Shown here: positions 7,018 to 13,679 of the stretch, piece by piece
Numbering within the stretch: the stretch's first letter is position 1
Layout of the letters: every line of letters begins with the position of its first letter
Assembly: GCA_028684915.1 (NCBI GenBank)
Contig: JAQUEZ010000161.1
Location: 1 to 13,686 of the forward strand
Reading direction: 5' to 3'
Length of the DNA stretch: 13,686 nucleotides
Source: Desulfobulbus sp.
GTDB taxonomy: Bacteria; Desulfobacterota; Desulfobulbia; Desulfobulbales; Desulfobulbaceae
Notes under the pieces: model-generated
Database searches by the model: none
Told to the model about the DNA's origin: nothing
The model's input: the letters and a program-made list of their open reading frames with translations, nothing else
Position numbers and translations under genes: made by a program

Positions 7018-7529
7018 GAATTTTATCCTTTAACAAAAGCAGCGAATGAACTGTATATCAACGTAGTCCAAAATTAAACAAAACATCGATGATGTTTATT
7101 TACCACCCGATCAACAACCATTTCCAGAGCGATGTTATACTTACTACGTAAAATATAAACCGTCCTAAAAAGTGTGCAATTTTTGACACACAGGTTGTAG
7201 ATTGAAATCCATACAATCACGTGTCCAGTAAAGTTCAATACTGGCATTTTGGGCACTGTGTCTAATATAGTGACCGGTTAAGGTCAAATCAAAGAGGCAT
7301 CTGGAGGTGCTTAGAGTGGGTTAATCTGGCAATAGGTCAATATACTTCCAATGTATCTTGATATTCGCCTTCTAGTTTGCCCCTTGAAAAGAATACAAAT
7401 AATGAGTGAGGTCAACTAAATTTAAACTGTCGAAAAAACGGCCCTATATTGCGGGCGGAGCAAAAAGGATTTGAACTGGAGGGCAGACAGGTGGGGGGGA
7501 GGCCTTGAGGTAAATAATTATGAGCGGTG
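7018..7529. other. Intergenic stretch with no recognisable gene
   Basis: About 500 bases between the operon leader and the hairpin. A 60-codon minus-strand frame (7074-7256) has no ribosome site and no recognisable sequence. The promoter of the methyltransferase operon should be in the left part, but I found no -35/-10 pair good enough to mark. Composition rises from A+T-rich to G-rich near 7450-7510, consistent with a patchwork of element debris. Confidence 0.4.
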
Positions 7530-7556
7530 CCCCGGCTTGCTTTGCAAGCCAGGGGG
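7530..7556 (+). other. GC-rich hairpin
   Basis: CCCC-GGCTTGC (7530-7540) pairs with GCAAGCC-a-GGGG (7544-7555) around a TTT loop, giving an 11-bp stem with one bulge. No T tract follows directly, so it is not a typical terminator. It may be an IS-associated or structured RNA element. Confidence 0.45.
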
Positions 7557-7631
7557 AAGAAGAACGATTTTTTCTAAAATCTGGGTGACAGTTTTCTATC
7601 TTTGCATGAAATAGATTCTATGAATACGTGA

Positions 7632-7866
7632 CAGCTTACAAAGGTTCTGCGCCGGAAACTCAAGCTCCAAGGCATCGATGACACCTGGCTCTCGCTGCGT
7701 GAGATCTTCTCCGGACAGTAACGGGTGACTGCCATCTTCGCCCAGAAAGACGGGCGGGACCCTGCATGTCCAAAAGGCAACCCTTGCCAAATTCAAACTG
7801 CAGAACCTCTATGATGCCTTATCCCTGCCGGCAATGCCCGTGGGCACCAGGAGATTGGTGAGCTGA
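7632..7866 (+). pseudogene. IS1634-family transposase, C-terminal remnant
   Basis: Read on the plus strand, the frame from 7641 gives KVLRRKLKLQGIDD, TWLSLREIFSGQ, stop TAA (7719-7721), RVTAIFAQKDGR. Then a one-base shift near 7752-7760 leads into GTLHVQKATLAKFKLQNLYD and ALSLPAMPVGTRRLVS, ending at TGA 7864-7866. Joined, these match the conserved C-terminal end of IS1634-type DDE transposases (RVTASF..DGRTLHVRKAT..). The nonsense codon, the frameshift and the absence of the N-terminal and catalytic parts show a dead fragment. Just beyond it a perfect odd palindrome, GTAGTGGCACTAC (7884-7896), followed by seven T may derive from the element end. It lies between the two gene sets of interest, evidence that insertion events helped build the region. 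Confidence 0.75.
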
Positions 7867-7967
7867 TGGCAAAATACATGAATGTAGTGGCACTACGGAT
7901 TTTTTTAAGTCATAATATTCTGATAAAATAATAAATATTTAACTGTATTAAACTTGAGTTAACATTT

Positions 7968-10900
7968 TCAATGAGCACCTCTTTTCATCCCTGCAGGTGC
8001 CGTCTTTTTTTCTTTTCCGCTGCCCAGTTCAGGTGGCTGACCTGAAAAGTCATACATGTTTAACATAAACATGGAGATAGCAATCTGGTTGTTGCCATGT
8101 ATGTGTGCAATTTGCTTATGATATTTTTCTTTATATGGTGCTTTTGCGGCTGAGCCGCCGAATTCTCCGGTGTTGACCAAAACAACTGGTTGATACATAT
8201 GATAATGGAGAGCATCTATCATGGTGTCAAAGGTATCGATATCTTGGTTGAGCGCAGATACAATAAAAGTGTTTGTGATATTTTTCAGATCGGCAGCCAA
8301 GCTTATATCTGTCGCATCGTAACATATAGAGCCAGATAATCGAAATCCATGTTTTTGGTTTTTCAAAGTATTTACAAGTTCAATCACTAACTGATAATTG
8401 CGCCAAGGTTGGATATTTGCATTTTTTTCGAGAACTGTCATATTCTTCTTACCTTGGTAACGCATAATCCACTGTCTACCATGTCCATTTTTAAAAGGGA
8501 TCAACCAAAGAGCAGTGTTAATCAAATCATTCCCATGTTGACGAAAAACCAAACCACAGAATATCATGGCACCAGTTTTATCAGCCAACTGCTTCAGGAT
8601 TCCAATATCCTTTTCGTGAACTGACAATTCAGGAAATATAATTAAATCAGCAAGAGGTTTGATTGATTCCTTCCCCTCCGCCTGATTTATTGCTTCCAGC
8701 TTCTGGCATATTAATTTTGATATTGTAGATATATGATTTGAATGTCTAGCACGATACTCTGGGTCTTCTAATCTTGAACCAAAATTTAAAAAATCACTTT
8801 TCTTTGGTAGAACCGACTGAGCCATTACAATTTTCAGATGACCATCATTCTTGATATTATGATGTATTCTTTCAACGTATATAGGGAGATTTGAAGATTT
8901 CCCATATAACTCATGTTGTTCTTTTGTGCGTGTGAGTAGCAATTGTTTAAGTGTTTTCAACGATAACTGCTCTGGCCATTCATCTTCATAATTTCGCACT
9001 TCCAGACCTGGCCATTGCAAAAGACGATAGAGTAGTTCAGATATCCATGAGGACATAGGTGCAGCGTGTCCTGCTAGCGCCTCAGGTTGGTGCGCCATCC
9101 CTATTCGGCGTTTAAACCAACTGGATTTAAACCCCCAGTATGCATGAGTGGTATTTTCACGCACTAAATACTGACTTGCGGTAAAATCAATAAATCCTGT
9201 CGCACAAGATCTCAAAAAAGCGCCAAGCGCGTACATTTCGATGCTATCTTCATCTTCTGAAAGCCAAGTTGGCTGGATGAAGCGTACGTCTTCTGGAGCG
9301 TCTTTCTCCAAAATTAAGGTCAACCCTAAATTGCCTGAAATGTCTGGACAACTGATACAACTCCAGTCTTTGCAGGTAACCCCTAGGCAATGAGGTGTGA
9401 ATTGCTCGAACTCATCAAGCTTACCCAATAAATCCAATGCAGCTACCGCCAAATTCAAAAGAGCATTTTCATCGGCAAAGGGATTGTCATCTCGTTTGAT
9501 TATTCTCGCAAGGGATATGTTCTTGCTATTTAACTTGGAAAGTTTTCCTAATATCGGGGAAATACTTATACCAAGTGCTCTGTTCAAAACTTCTGCTTTT
9601 AGCATCCATTTCGCTTGGATCTGCTTGCCATGGCGCAGGAAAATCTCGAATAAATCAGGATGATTCAATGCCATTGATGCAATAACGCTTGTGGCTATTC
9701 TTTTCTTGTTTTGTTTGACAAACAACCAAGTTAACCAATCGCTGAGATTTGACACTACCTTTTGGCGTCTGCTGCTAATCTGATAGGCAATCAAATAAAG
9801 AGGTAGCCGTGTCTCCACTGCATTCTTCCAGGCAAATCTTCGATCACCCTGGAGAATACGTAATAAGGATCTATACTCACTAAGCTCTTCAATTTCCGGT
9901 AAACTGCATGGCTCTTCATTCACAGCCATAAAAAGCGCAATCTGCTGCCAGAGATACCAGGGCACCTGGTATTCATCACCGAGTTCCCTGGCAATATGAA
10001 TTAAATAGTCGATCAACGCCTTGCAATCAGAATGCTTAGGCATTTTCTCTGGATCTTGTCGGTGAAGTATTAATGCTGCAAACCGATAAATTTCAGAGAG
10101 GCAATAAGCTGCAATATAATGTTCATTAATATATTCGTGACGATTTGTTTCATTCTTCAAAAACAGTTTGGTCGTTAGTGCATCAACCGCAGGTTTAAGC
10201 AACAATATATGTGGAAAAAGCTGAATACCTTTTTTTAGTATTGCAATTAATGATGGATTACGTGACCAAGCAGCTATGAAACGACGAGCAAACGATTCAC
10301 AGACATGGTCTAGTTCACTTATACTTTCGCTGTTGCCGTTATCTATTATTGCAAAAGCTCGTTTTTTTGAGAGTGCCACCGTTAGACGATTGGCTGCAAA
10401 CCGCAGTAAAGTGTCCTCTCGTACATCCATTTGTGGTTGATCTATTTTGGCTAAAGCGATGTCGCAATCCGCATAAGGTAATGTTTCTTGGTCTTTGAAT
10501 TGCTCTGCCAATGTAATAAGGCCTTCTAGAGCCCCCTGCATATCGTTAAGCGCGGTCATGTCTTGAGGGCCACTTGCTGCGTTTTGGATACCTTTCATAC
10601 GAACAGAAACGCCGGATCGCTTGGCGGTAAAACGCTCGACTTTCGTTTTTTGCAAGTTAAGATTTAATCCCCTTGTTTTAACAATTACAGGATCGATACA
10701 CTTCTCAACCCATTCTTTCCAGTTCAGATTGTTATCAATTGGCGCGTGGACAAGAAGACGAATATCGTCAACATATCTGCAGTAATCAATCAGAGTCACT
10801 TGGCCAAGTTGCTTCTCTAGCAACCTGCTCATTCTGTTATCTAGGCTAATAAGATAGGCATTGGCAAAAAAACCACTTGCAACAAGTCCCTGGGGCAAGC

Positions 10901-11756
10901 CCTCATTATTATTCAGTTCGTTTTTTTTGAGACAGCAAGACAATTCCCGATCTTCTTGCCGCCATGTCCATCCATCTATTGCTATATTGACAATCTTCCA
11001 GAATAACTCATTATCCTTCTTGTCAGTTTCATAATGTTTACTGGCGATATATTTCAACTTTCTTATGAGACTATCTTTGTTGATTGAATCAAAAAAAGCT
11101 GACAGGTCTAAGTGTATTTCGTAAATAGATTCAGAAAATGATAGATGATTTTGCAAATCTTTAGCTTTGATGATGGGTCGGTCAAGAAATCGTTGGTAAT
11201 CTTGAAAATACTTGCTGTAGGTGCTGCTGTTTCCCCAACGAAACTTGGCCTGTTTGTCATTCCAATCACAAAAGAGGCGATTCCCGTAACTCCACACCTT
11301 ATGCCCCTTTTCGGGTTCTGTGCTTCCTTGCGCAGTCTCTACAGCATCTGCAAGACAAAGCATGATTGCTGTTGCGACCGTTTGGTCACGGATGTTTATG
11401 TGTGCAAGTGGCCTAAGTTCTTTTATTTTAGGTGTTCCATCTTCTCCTGGCTTCGGCCCCCACTCCCATTCGCCATTGCCTTCCAAATCGAAAAAAGTCC
11501 AATGGTCTGTTTTTGGAGCGAGAACCATTTTCATCTCAATCGGCCTGTAAGAGAGATCGAGCAATTCCTGAGATAAGTATTTTAAGTTCTTTTCAAGATT
11601 GACTGCCGATGAATCAAGTTCAAGCGTATCTGCATACCAGCTATGAGATCGGATATATGAATGTGATTTTTTCCAGGCCTGAGCAAGGATCACCTCGTCA
11701 GCTAAATAATTAAATTCAGGTTTTAACTGTTTGTATTTAGGGTTGACAATTCCCAT
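7968..11756 (-). CDS. Reverse transcriptase-nitrilase fusion (UG1/DRT1-type defence RT)
   Basis: A 1262-residue three-part protein. Residues about 55-390 are a reverse transcriptase: motif A IHLDLSAFFDSI with Asp217, motif B EGLPQGLVASG (285-295), motif C YVDD at 328-331 and motif D GLNLNLQKTKVERF (363-376). Residues about 400-960 are mostly helical, like the alpha-repeat region of defence RTs, with a cysteine cluster at 790, 795, 800 and 803. Residues about 970-1235 are a nitrilase (C-N hydrolase) domain with Glu1043 in FPEL, a lysine at 1103 or 1104 in YQGKKNM, and Cys1145 in ICYD, so the Glu-Lys-Cys triad is complete. This architecture is that of the 'unknown group' RTs designated UG1 (DRT type 1), shown in published work to protect against phages; UG5-nitrilase RTs are the alternative. 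The ATG has AAGGTG 7 bases upstream. It may be co-transcribed with the zinc-ribbon genes 108 bases upstream. How the nitrilase contributes is not known to me. Confidence 0.92.
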   Translation of the reverse strand: MGIVNPKYKQLKPEFNYLADEVILAQAWKKSHSYIRSHSWYADTLELDSSAVNLEKNLKYLSQELLDLSYRPIEMKMVLAPKTDHWTFFDLEGNGEWEWGPKPGEDGTPKIKELRPLAHINIRDQTVATAIMLCLADAVETAQGSTEPEKGHKVWSYGNRLFCDWNDKQAKFRWGNSSTYSKYFQDYQRFLDRPIIKAKDLQNHLSFSESIYEIHLDLSAFFDSINKDSLIRKLKYIASKHYETDKKDNELFWKIVNIAIDGWTWRQEDRELSCCLKKNELNNNEGLPQGLVASGFFANAYLISLDNRMSRLLEKQLGQVTLIDYCRYVDDIRLLVHAPIDNNLNWKEWVEKCIDPVIVKTRGLNLNLQKTKVERFTAKRSGVSVRMKGIQNAASGPQDMTALNDMQGALEGLITLAEQFKDQETLPYADCDIALAKIDQPQMDVREDTLLRFAANRLTVALSKKRAFAIIDNGNSESISELDHVCESFARRFIAAWSRNPSLIAILKKGIQLFPHILLLKPAVDALTTKLFLKNETNRHEYINEHYIAAYCLSEIYRFAALILHRQDPEKMPKHSDCKALIDYLIHIARELGDEYQVPWYLWQQIALFMAVNEEPCSLPEIEELSEYRSLLRILQGDRRFAWKNAVETRLPLYLIAYQISSRRQKVVSNLSDWLTWLFVKQNKKRIATSVIASMALNHPDLFEIFLRHGKQIQAKWMLKAEVLNRALGISISPILGKLSKLNSKNISLARIIKRDDNPFADENALLNLAVAALDLLGKLDEFEQFTPHCLGVTCKDWSCISCPDISGNLGLTLILEKDAPEDVRFIQPTWLSEDEDSIEMYALGAFLRSCATGFIDFTASQYLVRENTTHAYWGFKSSWFKRRIGMAHQPEALAGHAAPMSSWISELLYRLLQWPGLEVRNYEDEWPEQLSLKTLKQLLLTRTKEQHELYGKSSNLPIYVERIHHNIKNDGHLKIVMAQSVLPKKSDFLNFGSRLEDPEYRARHSNHISTISKLICQKLEAINQAEGKESIKPLADLIIFPELSVHEKDIGILKQLADKTGAMIFCGLVFRQHGNDLINTALWLIPFKNGHGRQWIMRYQGKKNMTVLEKNANIQPWRNYQLVIELVNTLKNQKHGFRLSGSICYDATDISLAADLKNITNTFIVSALNQDIDTFDTMIDALHYHMYQPVVLVNTGEFGGSAAKAPYKEKYHKQIAHIHGNNQIAISMFMLNMYDFSGQPPELGSGKEKKTAPAGMKRGAH

Positions 11757-11864
11757 TCAAAGCACCTTTGCAAACTCTATATTTATTAATTGGGGTCGGA
11801 GTAATATTATTTCTTTTTGACCTCACTATTTTGATTCTGGTTGATTCCGGACGCTCCATCATAG
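11757..11864 (-). other. 108-base gap before the RT gene
   Basis: This is the only sizeable gap inside the minus-strand cluster. It carries no good ORF and no clear terminator. Several defence RT systems use a non-coding RNA near the RT gene, so it could hold such an RNA or an internal promoter, but I see no strong secondary structure to support one. Confidence 0.3.
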
Positions 11865-12068
11865 CTATTTGCTGTCGTCACTTTTCGAGGTTGCGAAATT
11901 CTGAACAATGGATTGATAGCAGTTGCCACATAGATGGTATTTTTGCACCATATCCCCACTTGGAGGGGAAAAGAGCAAGGCTGCTGCAATTTCAATTGGT
12001 TTTCCACAATGATCACAATTGAAGAGAAGCCCTGTCATTTTATAATTGCTGATTGAGTTTGCCTTCAT
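11865..12068 (-). CDS. Small zinc-binding protein with two CxxC pairs
   Basis: The 67-residue product has Cys18-x-x-Cys21 (FNCDHCGK) and Cys47-x-x-Cys50 (HLCGNCYQ), the layout of a single treble-clef or zinc-ribbon site. I chose the ATG at 12068 over the in-frame ATG at 12077 because AGGAG ends 9 bases before the former and abuts the latter, and because 12068 forms a 4-base ATGA overlap with the stop of the preceding gene. The tail is polar (ATSKSDDSK). It is not recognisable as a known family. The overlap implies co-translation with the larger zinc-ribbon protein, and the position directly ahead of the RT gene suggests an accessory or nucleic-acid-binding role, by inference. Confidence 0.65.
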   Translation of the reverse strand: MKANSISNYKMTGLLFNCDHCGKPIEIAAALLFSPPSGDMVQKYHLCGNCYQSIVQNFATSKSDDSK

Positions 12069-12568
12069 AAGTGACATCTCCTGTTAAGCCTAACAAGCTC
12101 GCTATTCAGATTCAACAACGCTTCCAGATGAAACTTTTTAAATTTAAAATTAATAAATCCGCATGCAAGACAATGGGACAAAGGCTTAAGGGGATCGAAA
12201 CGGAACCACAACGCTCGGCCACAGTTTTGACAGTGCGCTCCTTTGTGAGCACGACAAGCATTGCAATGTAAGATGACGATAGTGTAATTTCTGCGAAAAT
12301 GGCGTTGCTTGTTGCATAGGCAGAGATGAGGTTCATCTTTCGACCAGAGCCAGCTATATTCTTCTGCCCTGAGTTCTAATTGTTCAGCTCCACATGTTGA
12401 GCAATAGAAAAGTGTTTCAGCCGTCAAATCATTTGAACCACAAATCCCGCAATGATTGCGGGACCTGATTTTGTCACGACATTCTGTCTCTCGTCGGTTA
12501 CGATGAGTCTTTTGTCTCCTTGGTGTTTCTGACGTATCGCCTGTTTTTTTATTTGGATTTCTCTGCAT
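12065..12568 (-). CDS. Multi-zinc-ribbon protein with basic N-terminus
   Basis: A 167-residue protein with CxxC pairs at 40/43, 56/59, 102/105, 113/116 and 133/136 plus a CxC at 83/85, enough for about three zinc sites. The N-terminal 38 residues are strongly basic (RRQKTHRNRRETECRDK), suggesting nucleic-acid contact. No catalytic motif is seen. Start ATG at 12568 lies 19 bases after the mazF stop with no clear Shine-Dalgarno, so translation may depend on coupling to mazF. Its stop overlaps the next zinc protein (ATGA). I do not recognise the family. Zinc ribbons of this kind serve as RNA or DNA adaptors in many systems, so a partner of the RT or an unrelated transcription-factor-like protein are both possible. 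Confidence 0.7.
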   Translation of the reverse strand: MQRNPNKKTGDTSETPRRQKTHRNRRETECRDKIRSRNHCGICGSNDLTAETLFYCSTCGAEQLELRAEEYSWLWSKDEPHLCLCNKQRHFRRNYTIVILHCNACRAHKGAHCQNCGRALWFRFDPLKPLSHCLACGFINFKFKKFHLEALLNLNSELVRLNRRCHL

Positions 12569-12587
12569 AATTTTCGGTTATTTTGAT

Positions 12588-12947
12588 TCAGTCTGCTATG
12601 TTTAGTAGCTTATCACCGCCGATAAGCGGAATAAGGCGATAAAGCACATCATTCATAACCTGAGATTCAGCCGTTGTTATCTTCTTGGCTGCTCGATCCC
12701 GCCAGGACAAAGTTTGAATGAGGCTAGCTGCGACCACTGAAGGCTTATCGAGGTTATTGATTGGCACCTCAGTTATTCCACCTCTAATACTGGTGCTTAT
12801 AGGACAACAGATCAGTAAACCGGTTTGCTGGTTATAGGCTTTGCTTGATAAAACAAGGGCGGGCCGATATTTACCAATCTCACGGCCTTTTGTTGGTTCA
12901 AAATCCAGCCAAATTATGTCGTTCCGTTCTGGAATGTACCGAGCCAC
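12588..12947 (-). CDS. mazF: MazF/PemK-type endoribonuclease toxin
   Basis: The 119-residue product aligns over its whole length with MazF toxins, ribosome-independent mRNA interferases. Family blocks are DIIWLDFEPTKGREIGKYRPALVLS (here 10-34, read with its Arg28 equivalent to the catalytic Arg29 of E. coli MazF), CCPISTS at 47-53 with Ser51 at the place of the catalytic Thr52, and QTLSWRDRAAKKI near 78-90. The GTG start shares one base with the mazE stop (TAGTG) and has GGGG 7 bases upstream, so the pair is translationally coupled. Cleavage specificity cannot be read from sequence. It precedes the zinc-ribbon genes by only 19 bases, so the toxin may be part of a longer transcript that includes the RT module. 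Confidence 0.93.
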   Translation of the reverse strand: MARYIPERNDIIWLDFEPTKGREIGKYRPALVLSSKAYNQQTGLLICCPISTSIRGGITEVPINNLDKPSVVAASLIQTLSWRDRAAKKITTAESQVMNDVLYRLIPLIGGDKLLNIAD

Positions 12948-13198
12948 TATTCACCCCATTCTTTAGGTGATATGCTAGCCAGTTCATCAGCATGAGCAGT
13001 CTGAGCAGTCAGCCCTTTAAGCAAATCCTTTTCTGAATACGGAAAGCGCTTTTTCCCTGTGATTGGCTCAATAATGATATTGCCGTCCTTAATCGAGATG
13101 TTGATTTCACTTCCTTCCTCAATACCTATATCTCTGGCAAAGGCAGCAGGTATAGTGTTCCCCAAGCTGTTACCAATCTTTCTTACTGTTGTTTTCAT
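12947..13198 (-). CDS. mazE: MazE-type AbrB-fold antitoxin
   Basis: The 83-residue product has an N-terminal swapped-hairpin AbrB/MazE DNA-binding domain (MKTTVRKIGNSLGNTIPA, then GIEEGSEINISIKDGNIIIEPI) and an acidic, flexible C-terminal tail (AHADELASISPKEWGE) of the kind that wraps the MazF dimer. It should neutralise the toxin and, with it, repress the operon promoter. The ATG at 13198 follows AGAGGCTGATTTT, with AGAGG giving the ribosome site 7 bases away. The stop TAG overlaps the mazF GTG by one base. Assignment rests on fold motifs and the adjoining toxin. Confidence 0.92.
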   Translation of the reverse strand: MKTTVRKIGNSLGNTIPAAFARDIGIEEGSEINISIKDGNIIIEPITGKKRFPYSEKDLLKGLTAQTAHADELASISPKEWGE

Positions 13199-13221
13199 AA
13201 AATCAGCCTCTTTTTAGTAGG

Positions 13222-13237
13222 AACAATGTTGTTACAT
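13222..13237. promoter_or_regulatory. Operator copy 2 (start-site side)
   Basis: AACAATGTTGTTACAT on the plus strand, identical at 14 of 16 positions to the site at 13270-13285 and in the same orientation, 48 bases apart. It lies just downstream of the -10, where binding would block initiation. MazE or the MazEF complex is the likely ligand by analogy with other mazEF operons. Overlapping it (13224-13240) is an inverted repeat GTTGTT-n5-AACAAC on the minus strand. Confidence 0.6.
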
Positions 13238-13242
13238 GAACA

Positions 13243-13271
13243 ACTTTACCGCTATTTATGAAAAGTGTCAA
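13243..13271 (-). promoter_or_regulatory. mazEF promoter (-35/-10)
   Basis: On the minus strand a perfect TTGACA (-35, plus positions 13266-13271) is separated by exactly 17 bases from TAAAGT (-10, 13243-13248), about 45 bases upstream of the mazE start. It is a good sigma-70-type promoter and the only convincing one for the whole minus-strand cluster down to the RT. Confidence 0.75.
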
Positions 13272-13285
13272 CATTGTTATTACAT
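13270..13285. promoter_or_regulatory. Operator copy 1 (overlaps -35)
   Basis: AACATTGTTATTACAT, the second copy of the 16-bp direct repeat, overlaps the last two bases of the -35 element. The two copies bracket the promoter, a layout that fits cooperative repression. Confidence 0.6.
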
Positions 13286-13310
13286 AAATTCGGTTATTTT
13301 GTTGGCCTAT

Positions 13311-13665
13311 TGACCGGGTAAGCTGCGATAAGTGCCAACTTTTTAAAACCCATGGCTTAGATGGAAATTTCGGCGGTTCCGGCTTGCAACCCCGGATTCC
13401 TTTGCCGGTGGCTTGCTTGCCGACGCTCCCGGCGCGGTCCATCGCTCGTTCAACCAGCCGGTAAGCGGTCGGCCTGCTCATCGTCCACAAAGGAATGTCC
13501 AGCCCTTTACCTTTCTTTTGGAGTGCTCGAATCCCATAAACAAGATCAAGATTCTCAATCTGCGTATTCCGGAGCAAGTCGGCCACTGATTCCGGAGGAA
13601 TCCGGCCACCCTGTTGAGGGGGTAGCGGCGCGGGATAATGACTGGTATCTGATCTCCTTTTTCAA
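13311..13665 (-). pseudogene. Tyrosine recombinase (phage-type integrase) C-terminal remnant
   Basis: The minus-strand frame open from about 13665 includes NLDLVYGIRALQKKGKGLD, IPLWTMSRPTAYRLVERAMD and GKQATGKGIR (recognisable over about 13392-13550). This resembles the catalytic domain of site-specific integrases around the LW.WSR.TA.R..K..M..AGI..PQA..KGLRHG region. Where LRHGFG should follow, the frame is lost; a second frame then gives GLQAGTAEIS and, after a stop, MGFKKLALIAAY, which looks like a decayed version of the family's MGH..L.TTAIY active-site tail. The catalytic Arg-His-Arg/Tyr set is therefore not intact. No ATG start is visible; a GTG at 13586 is in frame but lies within the conserved stretch. 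The fragment ends just upstream of the mazEF promoter. It suggests an ancestral integrase-bearing element. The reading is from memory of the family pattern, without alignment. Confidence 0.5.
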
Positions 13666-13679
13666 AGGAGGACAAGATG
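13654..13679 (+). promoter_or_regulatory. Shine-Dalgarno in a hairpin, possible gene start at the right edge
   Basis: AAAGGAGG (13664-13671) lies 5 bases before an ATG at 13677-13679 whose frame (MPA...) runs out of the window. The site pairs perfectly with CTCCTTT (13654-13660) around a TTC loop, so the ribosome site could be sequestered. Only three codons are visible, so a gene is not proven. Confidence 0.3.

Noticed and set aside
7074..7256. 60-residue minus-strand ORF
   Set aside because: No ribosome site, no recognisable motif and no supporting context; probably chance.
11145..11576. 143-residue plus-strand ORF opposite the RT gene
   Set aside because: It is antisense to the conserved RT domain and shows no independent features.
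7968..11756. Retron or group II intron RT
   Set aside because: The RT is fused to a long helical region and a nitrilase, with no maturase domain, no intron structure and no visible msr/msd region.
11807..12016. 69-residue minus-strand ORF overlapping the small zinc protein
   Set aside because: It lies in another frame over a gene with conserved CxxC pairs and a better start; a shadow.
13203..13586. Intact 127-residue gene from the GTG at 13586
   Set aside because: Its 3' part runs through the mazEF promoter and operators and its 5' part looks like a mid-domain piece of an integrase, so I call it a remnant.
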